Source: Aedes albopictus
Taxonomy: Eukaryota; Arthropoda; Insecta; Diptera; Culicidae
Assembly (NCBI RefSeq): GCF_035046485.1
Contig: NC_085137.1
Span: 500,856,536-500,920,535, forward strand
Reading direction: 5' to 3'
Length of the DNA: 64,000 nt
In this document: piece after piece, positions 44,327 to 54,860 of the stretch
Layout: each line of letters begins with the position of its first letter
How positions within the stretch are numbered: the stretch's first letter is position 1
The notes under the pieces: generated by a model
The model's database searches: none
The model's input: the letters and a program-made list of their open reading frames with translations, nothing else
Told to the model about the DNA's origin: nothing
Translations under genes and position numbers: made by a program

Positions 44327-46680
44327 AGCTGAATGCTTTACTGTACCGATCGATGAGACATGTCTGGTGGTTTCACTAGAACGTTGATAAACGTTCACCA
44401 TTGACTTCCTAAATGCTTAGATCCTAAATCAATCTAAAATTAGTTACCAGGCAGGAAACAACTAAAATAAATTAATATTGTAAACAGCGGTTCAAAAATA
44501 GTTGACCAGTCCCTTTTACCCTTACAGACTTCTTCAAATATTATCGTCGGTTCAGTTAATGCTCGTTCCCCAACTAATTGGCAACAATAACGACGATGGC
44601 TGTCAACCAACCCTCTCGTTTCGGATGGCTTCAACACACCAAAACCAGTTTGTCTCCGCCGACCGTTTCCTGATTTCTGAGCTGCGTCGCAATTTTCTGA
44701 GCTTTGATTACACTATAGAGCGGTTCTTCACGCTTAACTGATACCACCGCCCGCCAGCGCTCGCGCGCTCGAGGTGGACGGCAACGGACATACCTATCAC
44801 CGTCATTAGGCGAACCTGTCCAAGGTTGATACTAGACTCGCTTCAGCAGTTGTTACGGCGGCACCTGTTGGCGCACGCGGACGAAACCTTAGGGGGGCGT
44901 TCATAAACTATGGAGGGAGTGTGCACCTCCGTTATAACAGTTTTATATGGCCTTCAATATGAAATGGCTTTCTGAGACACCTAGAAGTTTGTCAACTTAG
45001 TTCATGGACAGACCTCCGCGAACGCCCGCATTGAAGATGGCGCGGTAGGTCGCTTCCATAGAGCCATTCTACCGAACGAGGCGTGACTGTTTGAAGATCT
45101 CGCAATGCAAATCGATACGATGTGTATAGCGGCGACGCGCGGTTAGGTATTTAAACGAGAGAGCCCTATCTGGTTCACGGTCAATACGTGCCATAAATTG
45201 ACGTGGGGTGTTCTTCTTTCATCACACGGACCGCCGCCGCCACCGAGCCATGGACAAAAGATAAACAAACGGCCACAGAGCAGCTCTCCGTAACCAACCA
45301 ACGATGTGAGGGTCGTTGAGGTTTGGCGTGGATTCTGTTGCAAACCTCAGATGAAGGCGATGAGCTGCCATGCATTAATCATCTTCGCGGATGAAACAAC
45401 ACAGCAGCCGCAGCCAGCTCACCCACAGCTCGTACCGAGTCCTATACAAGACGAGACCAAAATGAGAGATGGGAGGACGGAATTCCGATACTCATACATC
45501 CGTTTGCCCTGAACTCTCGGGGGTGTCTGGTGTCGGATGTGGAGACTAGTGCAAAAGAAGACACAAATTAGCAATTTAAATTGATACTGTATCACGACGG
45601 GTGTAGCAGTTTCGGTGCGATGATGCCAGCCAGTCCCATAAAGAACACTACTTTGTACCAGCTGCACGCTCGCAAAAGGCAAAGCAGGCAGACAGACGGA
45701 ATGGTCGGTTCGTTCGGTATGACTGCTTTGCTGCAGCAGCCCCCGGGAGAACGTTATATTTTGTGTGCGAATTGCGACCCGGTATGATCTCATTTTTCCT
45801 TCCAAGGCAATTCGCATTTCGGGTTGCGAGAGTTTCGAACAAGATACGAACCGAGTCGAAGCCTTTTAAAAGCTTGCTGCCGGAGGTCTGTTTCGAGTGA
45901 ATGCGTACTAGGTAGACTGGCTCAGAAGTTAGTTGGCATGTTATTTGTGCAGAAACAGCTGATATACAAATTGTGTTCATTTGAACCAGTTTGAACCCCG
46001 GATCCTAGCCAGCAAAAAAAAACAGCAATACCGAGGTATGCTCTAGGTACATATGCACTTGCGCGAAATCCGGTCCACGGACACGCGTTCATTCGTATGC
46101 GCGCGTGCTGAGCTCATACCCTACTACATATCTACTAACCAGTTGTATAGTAGTGTCGAGTGCGACCTTCTTTACGCGAGAACCAGTTGTAGGTAGGTAG
46201 CTAACGCTGTGTGTATATGCATCATCATTATCATCGCCCGGCGGATATCGAGTGTGAAACTGCACTGGAATGGAAGCGAATCGATATCTACAGCTGCAAG
46301 TGGAAAAATTCTGGTTGCGAATCAAGAAGTAGACGCAAATTTCGAAATCCCTTATTGAGTTCAAGTCTACATAGTTGCGAGAGTTTGTTTGTTGGTTGTT
46401 CAGATGTGTTTCCTTCCTGACAATTGAACACTTGAACTACACTAGAATCTTTATTTAAGTAAAATCTATTAAGCCATTAAGATAACATGGCATTTTATAG
46501 TATTCAGAGCAGTTAAGATTACTTATGATAATATCTAAAGAGAGTGTTTGTCAGAAAAAGGTGGAGGAGGGAGTTTAACTCCCATGAGTGCATAGGGCAT
46601 TGAATCTACACGCATAGCTAGTGATCATTTGAAACACTTTGATTTTGAACAATGTTTATTTTCACACAGCCTCATGCAAC
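44327..46680. other. No gene recognised; candidate promoter-proximal host DNA
   Basis: GC-richer, low-repeat sequence at about 44480-46420. A TATTTAAA box at 45149, preceded by ATGCAAATCGATACG (45104-45118), is compatible with a core promoter but weak as evidence. 44887-45030 may be a small MITE (GGGCGTTCATAAAC / GCGAACGCCC). 46500-46625 shares ATTCAGAGCAGTT and CATTGAATCTAC.CGCATAGCT with 53800-53970, a dispersed repeat. Minus-strand frames up to 132 codons carry no known motif. Confidence 0.4.
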
Positions 46681-46682
46681 TA

Positions 46683-47012
46683 CACTGAAGTTTTTTTTTT
46701 ACGCGGTTTTTTTTTTACGCGGTTTTTTTTACGCGGTTTTTTTTACGCGGTCCGTCCTAAAAAAAACCGCGTTATTTCAAAAACCGTCGTAAAAAAAATC
46801 CGCGTTTTTTCAAAAACACGCGTAAAATAGTCAGCACCACATCTAACGTGACTTGACTTTTTTTACGACGTTTTTTGAAATAACGCGGTTTTTTTTACGA
46901 CGGGTCTTGAAATAACGCGGTTTTTTTTTTACGACGGGTCTTGAAATAACGCGGTTTTTTTACGCGGTTTTTTTTACGCGGGACCATTACCGTCGTAAAA
47001 AAAACTTCAGTG
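46683..47012. mobile_element. TA-flanked MITE built of TTTTTTACGCGG repeats
   Basis: The ends CACTGAAGTTTTTTTT and AAAAAACTTCAGTG are complementary and flanked by TA (46681-46682 and 47013-47014). The interior is a run of TTTTTTACGCGG and AATAACGCGG..TTTTTTACGACGG units in both orientations, with a central 50-nt non-repetitive spacer. Short Lys/Arg/Phe-rich frames are repeat by-products. Confidence 0.9.
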
Positions 47013-47049
47013 TATGTTCGGACAAGCAGTGAGTTCAATAACTGTTTAA

Positions 47050-49044
47050 CCCGTATCCGCCCAACAGAAAGAAAAAAATTCAAATGGCTGCCATTTCGTC
47101 AATTTTCAACCGATTTCTTTCATTTTTTGACCATTGCATGGTTTTGATGCCTAGTTTAGGGAAACCTATTGGTCATTTTTGAATTGTCCAGCCATCCGGA
47201 GTTATTCCGGTGAGTCACTGGGTCACATCCGGTAAAAATGACCCCAACTTCCTTTCGCCACTCAATTTCTTAGAGTAACTGCTGAAAATCTAGTTCCATT
47301 TTAACAAATTTTCATAATCTAGACCACAGTGATATTTTCAGAAGCAAATTAGGCGATGTAACCAGTTCCAGGCTGAATCCCTGCTTGGAATCTACTCCAG
47401 GGACCCTCAGGGAACCGGCCCAAGAGCGGTCAAATATTATTTTTCGTTCAAGTTTAGCAATATGGGTATCAAACTTCAACATTTTCTAATACCAGTTAGA
47501 AAACGGTCACTAGAAGATGTTTTGCGCACATTGACCACCGGGAGGACCGATCCGGTGATCCCACGCGGCACAAGATGTCGGCCATTTTGAAAACTGTTTG
47601 CATCCCACATTGGGCAGAACGCTATTGCTCTGGATAACCATCCTAGAGGTTTCGTATCTTCAGAGAAATGTCTTGTAACAGTTTTTTCTATAATCTGGTT
47701 ATCTAATACTTGATCTAGATAAGTTGAAACTGATCTAGATCAGTTCTATCTTTTCATAGAAGTGTCCTAGAAGAAAATTTTCTTCTGCAAAGATGTTCAA
47801 TCTGCTGTTTTTGACATTTGTTCCGAAGGCACCTGGACTGTAAAATGTAAACAAAAGGCACAGCGGGCCATTTCATGAAAAATGTAAAAAAAATCATGTT
47901 TGATCAATTTTTCGTGAAAAAATATTCTAAAAGAATGCTTTTACTACACGTTTGCAACCGTATCCGCCCAACAGAAAACAAAATATTCAAATGGCTGCCT
48001 TTTCGTCAATTTTCAACCGCTTTCTTTCATCTTAGAACCATTTGAATCGTATTGATGCCTAGTTTTAGGAATCCTGTTGGTCATTTTTGAATTGTCCGCC
48101 TATCCGGAGTTCCCTTTGGGGCTAAATTTCTTAGTCAAAATGCTCAAATTCCAGTTATATTTCAACGAATTTTCACAGTTTAGCCCAGAATGATAATTTC
48201 AGAAGAAAATTAGGCTTCCCATACTTTTTTTTTTTTGGATTTTTCTCCAGAGCCCTCAGGGAACCGGTCCAAGTGTGGTCAAATATTATTTTTCGTCCGA
48301 GTTGAGCAATATGGGTATCAAACTTCATCATTTTCTGATGCCAGATAGGAAATGGTCATAAGAAGTTTTTTTTTGGCATATTGGCCTCAGGTAATTCTGT
48401 TCCGATGATCCCCCGGGTAGCTAGATATCGGCTATTTTGAAAATTGCTTGCGTCTCGATGGTATAAATGTCTAACTTCAGCATATGCAAAGTTCGTTTGA
48501 TATACAGTTATGAGCAGATGTTTCTGCGATATTAGCCTCCCAGAGTACCGTTCCGATGACCCCTGAGGAACTAGACAAGGGCCGTTCAAAAACCCCGTAG
48601 ACTTTTAGGGAGGGAGGTCTGGTCAAAGTTTATGCTCCATTATTTCGAAATTGTAAATGAACGAAAGTCTAAAAGTGGGTAGGGGTAGGGTTTTTAGATG
48701 ACCAAAATTCGGACTACGTGATTTATGAATGACCCCAAATAAAGCAGAAGTATAACGGAAAAAAGCACGATTGTCGACGTTTTCAACACGAAGATGTGAA
48801 AATAACGTTATACTATGTTCTGCAAAGTTGTTACGTATTTGACACTATACACACGGAAGACAGTCCCGGTGTTCCCCCGGGAAATCTGCATCCGGAGAAA
48901 TTTCAGTATGCCGCACCACATCAGTATGGGCATTTTTTTTTTTCTAACCAATTGGTACTACGGTTTCGAAATGTCATCTATTGAAGGCATGGAATGTTTG
49001 AAGGAATGTTTCGGTGTTATCCCGTGGAAACTGTTTTCGGAGAA
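47050..49044 (+). repeat. Left arm of the TTAA element
   Basis: 1995 bp, complementary to 50044-52030 (1987 bp). In the outermost 165 bp I count about four differences. The arm contains its own end twice: CCGTATCCGCCCAACAG recurs at 47961 and roughly 500 bp following each copy are homologous (shared CAAATGGCTGCC, CTCAGGGAACCGG, AAATATTATTTTTCGT, GCAATATGGGTATCAAACTTCA), with much more divergence than between the arms. Confidence 0.9.
48579..48736. mobile_element. 158-bp MITE nested in the left arm
   Basis: The ends GGGCCGTTCAAAAACCCCGT and ACGTGATTTATGAATGACCCC are imperfect complements around CTTTTAGGGAGGGAGGTCTGG. The same 158 bp appears inverted at 50347-50504, so it was inserted before the arm was copied to the other side. 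Confidence 0.7.
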
Positions 49045-49118
49045 CCAGACACGAATGCCACGTAAGTGGTAAAGTGTCTTTAATAAATATTAATAATAAT
49101 AATCATGTTTTCGGAGAA
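49045..49118 (+). mobile_element. Short 5'-truncated retroposon in the left arm only
   Basis: GTTTTCGGAGAA is present at 49033-49044 and again at 49107-49118. The 62-bp insert between them (CCAGACACG.. to ATTAATAATAATAATCAT) ends in a TAA-rich tail. The right arm lacks it and keeps a single copy of the 12-mer. This is target-primed insertion after the arms arose. Confidence 0.8.
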
Positions 49119-49226
49119 ATTGAAATATGTTTCAATACGGCAATTATCTATTTTGCGAGCCGATTTCACGAATGAAAATATGACAGGACGTGGAGTATAA
49201 TATCAGAATCAACACGTTATGACATA

Positions 49227-49418
49227 GGGGAACTTACGTATTTTCGGCAGTTTTGTTCACTTCGTCATGGGGGGTTTTTTGAAACCTGTAGGTCTCTGAG
49301 TTGGCCTCAAATTCTTCCCAGCTCAGCTGAGTTATATGCCCAAATTTCAGGCAATTCGGCCCACAAAATACCCCCCTGACGAAGAGAACAAACCTGCCGA
49401 CAATACCCTTCGTCACCC
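49227..49418. mobile_element. TA-flanked 192-bp palindromic MITE in the element centre
   Basis: TA (49225-49226 and 49419-49420) flanks GGGGAACTTACGTATTTTCGG on the left and its mirror ending CGTCACCC. Shared arm sequence includes TCGGCAG.TTTGTTC.CTTCGTCA.GGGGGG. Only one copy exists, so it joined the unique centre of the TTAA element. Confidence 0.75.
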
Positions 49419-50043
49419 TATATGGGTATCGAGGAAATTGACAAATGGACGAAAAAATCGGAACTATGAAGGTGATGATTTTGTTTGCAGTTTTTCGTTA
49501 AAAAGTGAAAAAGGGCAGGTTTTTTTGTTATTTTTCACAAACACGACCATAAGAAACCCCGTAGGAAGAAAAAGTGTTTCTCGGCTCAACAACTTCTTTG
49601 TAGCTGATCGATATAGGAACGTCTATAAACTTCATCACAATTCGTGAGGGGAGGAGCGGGAATTGAGCAACGACTCATTCAAAAAATCCAGAGTTCTCAA
49701 ACAAAAAGTGTTACATAGGGGTAAGTAAAAGGGACAGTTTTTACGTGACGTAATTTATGGTCGTTCCATTATGTTAGAAGTTAGTATCAGTGAGTGGGTC
49801 TATATGAAATGCCTTCACAGTGACGTATATTTCAAAATTGCAACACATACACCGATGCCGCTACGCTGATGCTTTGAAGTATGTATGCTTGCGCTCAAAC
49901 CGATCACGCTAAAATCATTTTACCGAAACTTTTATCTCCTTGCGTATTTCGTGATAGATAAAATACTTTTCCCATGTTTTTTTTTTATCGCTTGATACAC
50001 ACCTTGACAGATTGCTACATATTCTCTCGAATGATATTTCAAT

Positions 50044-52030
50044 TTCTCCGAAAACAGTTTCCACGGGATAACACCGAAACATTCCTTCAAACAATCCATG
50101 CCTTGAATAGATGACATCGAAAACCGTAGTACCAATTGGTTAGAAAAAAAATGCCCATACTGATGTGCTGCGGCATACTTAAATTTCTCCGGATGCAGAT
50201 ATCCCGGGGGAACACCGGGACTGTCTTCCGTGTGTATAGTGTCAAATACGTAACAACTTTGCAGAACATAGTATAACGTTATTTTCACATCTTCGTGTTG
50301 AAAATATCGACAATCGTGCTTTTCCCGTAATACTACTGTTTTATTTGGGGTCGTTCATAAATCACGTAGACCGAATTTTGGTCATCTCAAAACCCTACCC
50401 CTACCCACTTTTAGACTTTCGTTCATTTACAATTTCGAAATAATGGAGCATAAACTTTGACCAGACCTCCCTCCCTAAAAGTCTACGGGGTTTTTGAACG
50501 GCCCTTGTCTAGTTCCTCAGGGGTCATCGGAACGGTACTCTGGGAGGCTAATATCGCAGAAACATCTGCTCATAACTGTATATCAAACGAACTTTACATA
50601 TGCTGAAGTTAGACATTTATACCATCGAGACGCAAGCAATTTTCAAAATAGCCGATATCTAGCTACCCGGGGGATCATCGGAACAGAATTACCTGAGGCC
50701 AATATGCCAAAAAAAAACTTCTTATGACCATTTCCTATCTGGCATCAGAAAATGATGAAGTTTGATACCCATATTGCTCAACTCGGACGAAAAATAATAT
50801 TTGACCACACTTGGACCGGTTCCCTGAGGGCTCTGGAGAAAAATCAAAAAAAAAAGTATGGAAAGCCTAATTTGCTTCTGAAATTATCATTCTGGGCTAA
50901 ACTGTGAAAATTCGTTGAAATATAACTGGAATTTGAGCATTTTGACTAAGAAATTTAGCCCCAAAGGGAACTCCGGATAGGCGGACAATCCAAAAATGAC
51001 CAACAGGATTCCTAAAACTAGGCATCAATACGATTCAAATGGTTCTAAGATGAAAGAAAGCGGTTGAAAATTGACAAAAAGGCAGCCATTTGAATATTTT
51101 GTTTTCTGTTGGGCGGATACGGTTGCAAACGTGTAGTAAAAGCATTCTTTTAGAATATTTTTTCACGAAAAATTGATCAAACATGATTTTTTTTACATTT
51201 TTCATGAAATGGCCCACTGTGCCTTTTGTTTACATTTTACAGTCCAGGTGCCTTCGGAAGAAATGTCAAAAACAGCAGTTTGAACATCTTTGCAGAAGAA
51301 AATTTTCTTCTAGGACACTTCTATGAAAAGATAGAACTGATCTAGATCAGTTTCAACTTATCTAGATCAAGTATTAGATAACCAGATTATAGAAAAAACT
51401 GTTACAAGACATTTCTCTGAAGATACGAAACCTCTAGGATGGTTATCCAGAGAAGTAGCGTTCTGCCCAATGTGGGATGCAAACAGTTTTCAAAATGGCC
51501 GACATCTTGTGCCGCGTGGGATCACCGGATCGGTCCTCCCGGTGGCCAATGTGCGCAAAACATCTTCTAGTGACCGTTTTCTAACTGGTATTAGAAAATG
51601 TTGAAGTTTGATACCCATATTGCTAAACTTGAACGAAAAATAATATTTGACCGCTCTTGGGCCGGTTCCCTGAGGGTCCCTGGAGTAGATTCCAAGCAGG
51701 GATTCAGCCTGGAACTGGTTACATCGCCAAATTTGCTTCTGAAAATATCACTGTGGTCTAGATTATGAAAATTTGTTAAAATGGAACTGGATTTTCAGCA
51801 GTTACTCTAAGAAATTGAGTGGCGAAAGGAAGTTGGGGTCATTTTTACCGGATGTGACCCAGTGACTCACCGGAATAACTCCGGATGGCCGGACAATTCA
51901 AAAATGACAAATAGATTTCCCTAAACTAGGCATCAAAACCATGCAATGGTCAAAAAATGAAAGAAATCGGTTGAAAATTGACGAAATGGCAGCCATTTCA
52001 ATTTTTTTCTTTCTGTTGGGCGGATACGGG
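50044..52030 (-). repeat. Right arm of the TTAA element
   Basis: Mirror of the left arm, with the internal end copy at about 51105-51121 (TTGGGCGGATACGG). Pairing continues 10 nt further inwards (50034-50043, ATATTTCAAT) opposite 49119-49128, beyond an insertion present only in the left arm. Confidence 0.9.
50347..50504. mobile_element. Mirror copy of the nested 158-bp MITE in the right arm
   Basis: Starts GGGGTCGTTCATAAATCACG and ends GTTTTTGAACGGCCC. Its length equals that of the left-arm copy. Its position in the arm is equivalent, as expected if the whole arm was duplicated. Confidence 0.7.
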
Positions 52031-52119
52031 TTAAGGTCTCCAAAACTCTATTGAATGTAAGTCATTGATTCCACAAACGCAACTTGTGATCTCTCGCTGT
52101 ATTACGAATAAGGTTTGTA

Positions 52120-53200
52120 TTCCCCTTGAAAACCATTGAAACGACACGAAACTCTCGGAAAACCCCTTGGGTCCTCTTTAGACTTCCTTGACCCTTTAGG
52201 GTTGGATATATGACCCCAGCGATGAAACCGAGCATAAAAAAACGTGTTCGAGATCTGTGAGATTGCGGCAACTTTTCGAAACGCATTGAAACGTTTCAAG
52301 AATCCTCAGAACGAAAACCCTGTGACCTCAATTGACTGTCATTGAACTGAAATTTCTCAAAACACCCTGAAACCCAAAAAACAATTTATAATCTTTCTTA
52401 AAATCCCATGAATTTCCCTTAACTTTACTGAAACTCTCTGAACCCCCCCGGAAATCGACTGAAAGGTCTTGAATCGACTGGTAACCCCCTTTAGACACCC
52501 TTAAACAATGCAGGAGCCCCTAAATCCCCCTGAAGTTTACTAAACTCTACTACAATTCTCTGAAAACCAAAAAAAAACTCTTGGGAATGCCTTGAAACCC
52601 CAAGAAACTTCTTTAAATGCCTTGACACGTTTGGTTAAACGATTTTAACCTCAGAAGACCCCCTTGAGAGTCCCGTAAACTTTCATTAAACTCTGTTGAA
52701 GCCTCCAAAAATCCGCTGCAGCGCCCTGAAATCCTGACCTTCAAACCCATCAGGAAACCTCATGAGACTTCCCTTGAACTGTGCGAAAGCTCCCTGGAAA
52801 CTCCTGGAACCTCCTGAAATCTCTCGGAACGCCTTGGAATGCCTTGAAACCCCAAAAAACCAGAAACCTTCATGAACTTCCCTTGAACTTTACTGAAGCT
52901 TTCTGAAATTTTGCGAGCCCCCTGCAATCAACTGGAACGCCTTGAATCACCTGTATACCCCCTTCAAACCCCCTCAACACTACAGGAGCCCCTTAAGCTC
53001 ACTAAACTCTACTGAAACCCCCTGGAAAACCCCCCTGAGACTTACGTAAACTTTCATTAAACTCTACTGAAACCCCCTAAAATCCAGACCAGCGCCCTAA
53101 AATCCTGACCTTTAAGCCCCTTAGGAAACCCCCTGAAAGCGCCGTAGACTTCCCTTAAACTCTACTGATGCCAGCTGAAATCCACTAAAATCTCTCAAAA
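52120..53200. repeat. Degenerate array, CCTTGAAACCCCCTGAAA type
   Basis: Short words CTTGAAA, CCCCCTGAAA, CTCTACTGAAAC and GGAAACC repeat at 10-14-bp intervals. A partial larger duplication is visible (AACTTCCCTTGAAC..GAAGCT near 52765 and 52872; CTTTCATTAAACTCT near 52680 and 53052). No coding frame. Confidence 0.7.
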
Positions 53201-54239
53201 CTATAGACACTATAGATACTACAGAATCGCGGAGGCGAAGACAACCGTAGCCAAACGAGCTGTCGGTTCTAAATTTAAAAATGTTTTGATGAGCTTAGTT
53301 AAGAGCTGAGACATTTTTTTTATTCGAATGAAGTGACAGTTAGGTGAACATTTTTCAAAAAGTGAAAATACCAGAAATACCGTGAGTAACATTCTCTCAA
53401 AATTTCGTAAAAAAAAACTCGTACAATTTCGTGAGTAATCCATGAAAAATCTTTTAAAATTTTATGAGACATTTTCGAAAAGTTTTGTGAAAAATACTCC
53501 AGGATTTAATGGAAAATCCTTTCAATATTTCTACAGAACTCCTCTTCAAAATATGTGGGAAATCTTCTCAAAATTTCTTAAAGAAAATCTCTCTGTATTT
53601 CGTTAGTAGCTCTCCATAAGTTTTAAGAGTTCCTCGCGGGATTCAACGAGAAATCCACTTGAGATTTAGCGAGAATCTGTGGTTCTGAAGAAAGCCATCC
53701 CGTTTTAGAGTAATATACTTAACTGGAACCTTAATTTAGGAGGAGTACATTTAGGTAACATCTCCGTTGTGGTAGCTACCTAAATGGAAATTGATTGTGT
53801 TCAGAGCAGTTGAATACTTAAGGAATTCCAAGGCAGATTAATGATAAGGATGGTTTACGGAGGAAGCAGTGAGGGAAGTTGAGGGGAGCTCAAGGGTGAG
53901 GGATAAGGATGTGTTGGGACGATGAAGCTCTCTTGAGCATAGGTCATTGAATCTACGAGCATAACTATCACTGTATTATGAATAAGGTTCATACTCACAT
54001 AGGCTTATTCATATATGATTTATCAAGCCACTAGTTCAATGACTGTATAAAAGTATCCGACAGGTTCCTGGAGCGCATTGGATCCACTATCGAAATCATT
54101 GATGGATTGAATCTTTATGCAGTGGTGAGTTCAATGTCCGATGAAGGTCTATAACTCCCTTTGAATACATATAGATAATCGAATCTACAAGTATTCATCC
54201 TGAAACGCTCTTCTGTAGCACCCTCATTTGAAAACGTCT
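53201..54239. other. No gene; decayed repeats
   Basis: 53390-53680 looks like a fading array (AAAATTTCGTAAAAAAA, GAGAAATCC). 53800-53970 is homologous in short blocks to 46500-46625, suggesting a dispersed element of unknown type. No gene. Confidence 0.4.
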
Positions 54240-54860
54240 TGAAAAGTTAGTATTGAAACGTCACAGAAACCCTTCTGAAACCCCCGTGAAGCTAATCCGA
54301 GAGCCTGTAAAGCCTACTAAAGTCACTCTACAACTCCTTAAAACACATTGAAACGACTTAAAACGTATCTGAAAACCCCCTGAAGCTCACATGAAAGTAA
54401 ACGCGTCTGTAACCCCTATTAAGACCCCATTAATGCCTATGAAACGCATTTAACCCTAGTAGGATGTTAGGGTCAATATACGACCCAGGCAGGCTCGTTG
54501 AACGTACACCACGCCATCGTGATGCGTCTAGCTTAACATCTTAAGAAGGTTAAACTCCTTTGAAACCCCATGAAACGTACTGAAATGTCTTCGAATCCTC
54601 ATAATCCTTTCCGAAACGCCTTGAAACGCTTCTGAAACCCCCCTGTTACCCCGTTGGGGCTCACCTGAGAGCCAATGTAGTTTCCCAAAGCTCATTTGAG
54701 ACCCCCTGAAATGTCCTGATACGACTGAGACCTTTAAACCCATCTGAAATCGCTCTGAAGTGAGAGCCCCAGAAACTCTCAAGAATCTCTTTGGAACCTT
54801 TCTGAAACGGGTTGAAACACCTCTGAAATCTTCCTGAATTCCCTTGAAATCGTCTTAAAA
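54240..54860. repeat. Degenerate array, GAAACCCCCTGAA type, second block
   Basis: Same word set as 52120-53200 (TTGAAACG.CTTCTGAAACCCCC), resuming after about 1 kb of other sequence, so the two may be one array split by an insertion. Confidence 0.6.

Larger units (their letters stand above)
47050..52030. mobile_element. 4.98-kb TTAA-flanked foldback element (piggyBac-like)
   Basis: TTAA occurs at 47046-47049 and 52031-52034, immediately outside the exact inverted ends CCCGTATCCGCCCAACAGAA and its complement. CCC at the end plus a TTAA target is the piggyBac pattern. The arms (47050-49044 and 50044-52030) are nearly 2 kb and close to identical. The 0.9-kb centre has no transposase motif, so mobilisation would need a helper. 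Mirror-image frames in the arms (48356-48589 minus, 50494-50727 plus) are products of the inversion. Nested insertions are listed separately. Confidence 0.9.

Noticed and set aside
45149..45156. TATA box annotated as a promoter
   Set aside because: TATTTAAA is common in AT-rich DNA; there is no convincing initiator or downstream ORF, so it is mentioned only as a candidate.
45419..45817. 132-codon minus-strand ORF in a GC-richer island
   Set aside because: No recognisable domain, signal or codon bias; overlapping frames of similar length exist on the other strand.
48356..48589. Mirror-image ORFs in the arms of the TTAA element (also 50494-50727, 49932-50288, 48796-48984)
   Set aside because: Each is present because the arm is inverted. 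They share no motif with piggyBac transposase or any family I know, and neighbouring frames shift between arms.
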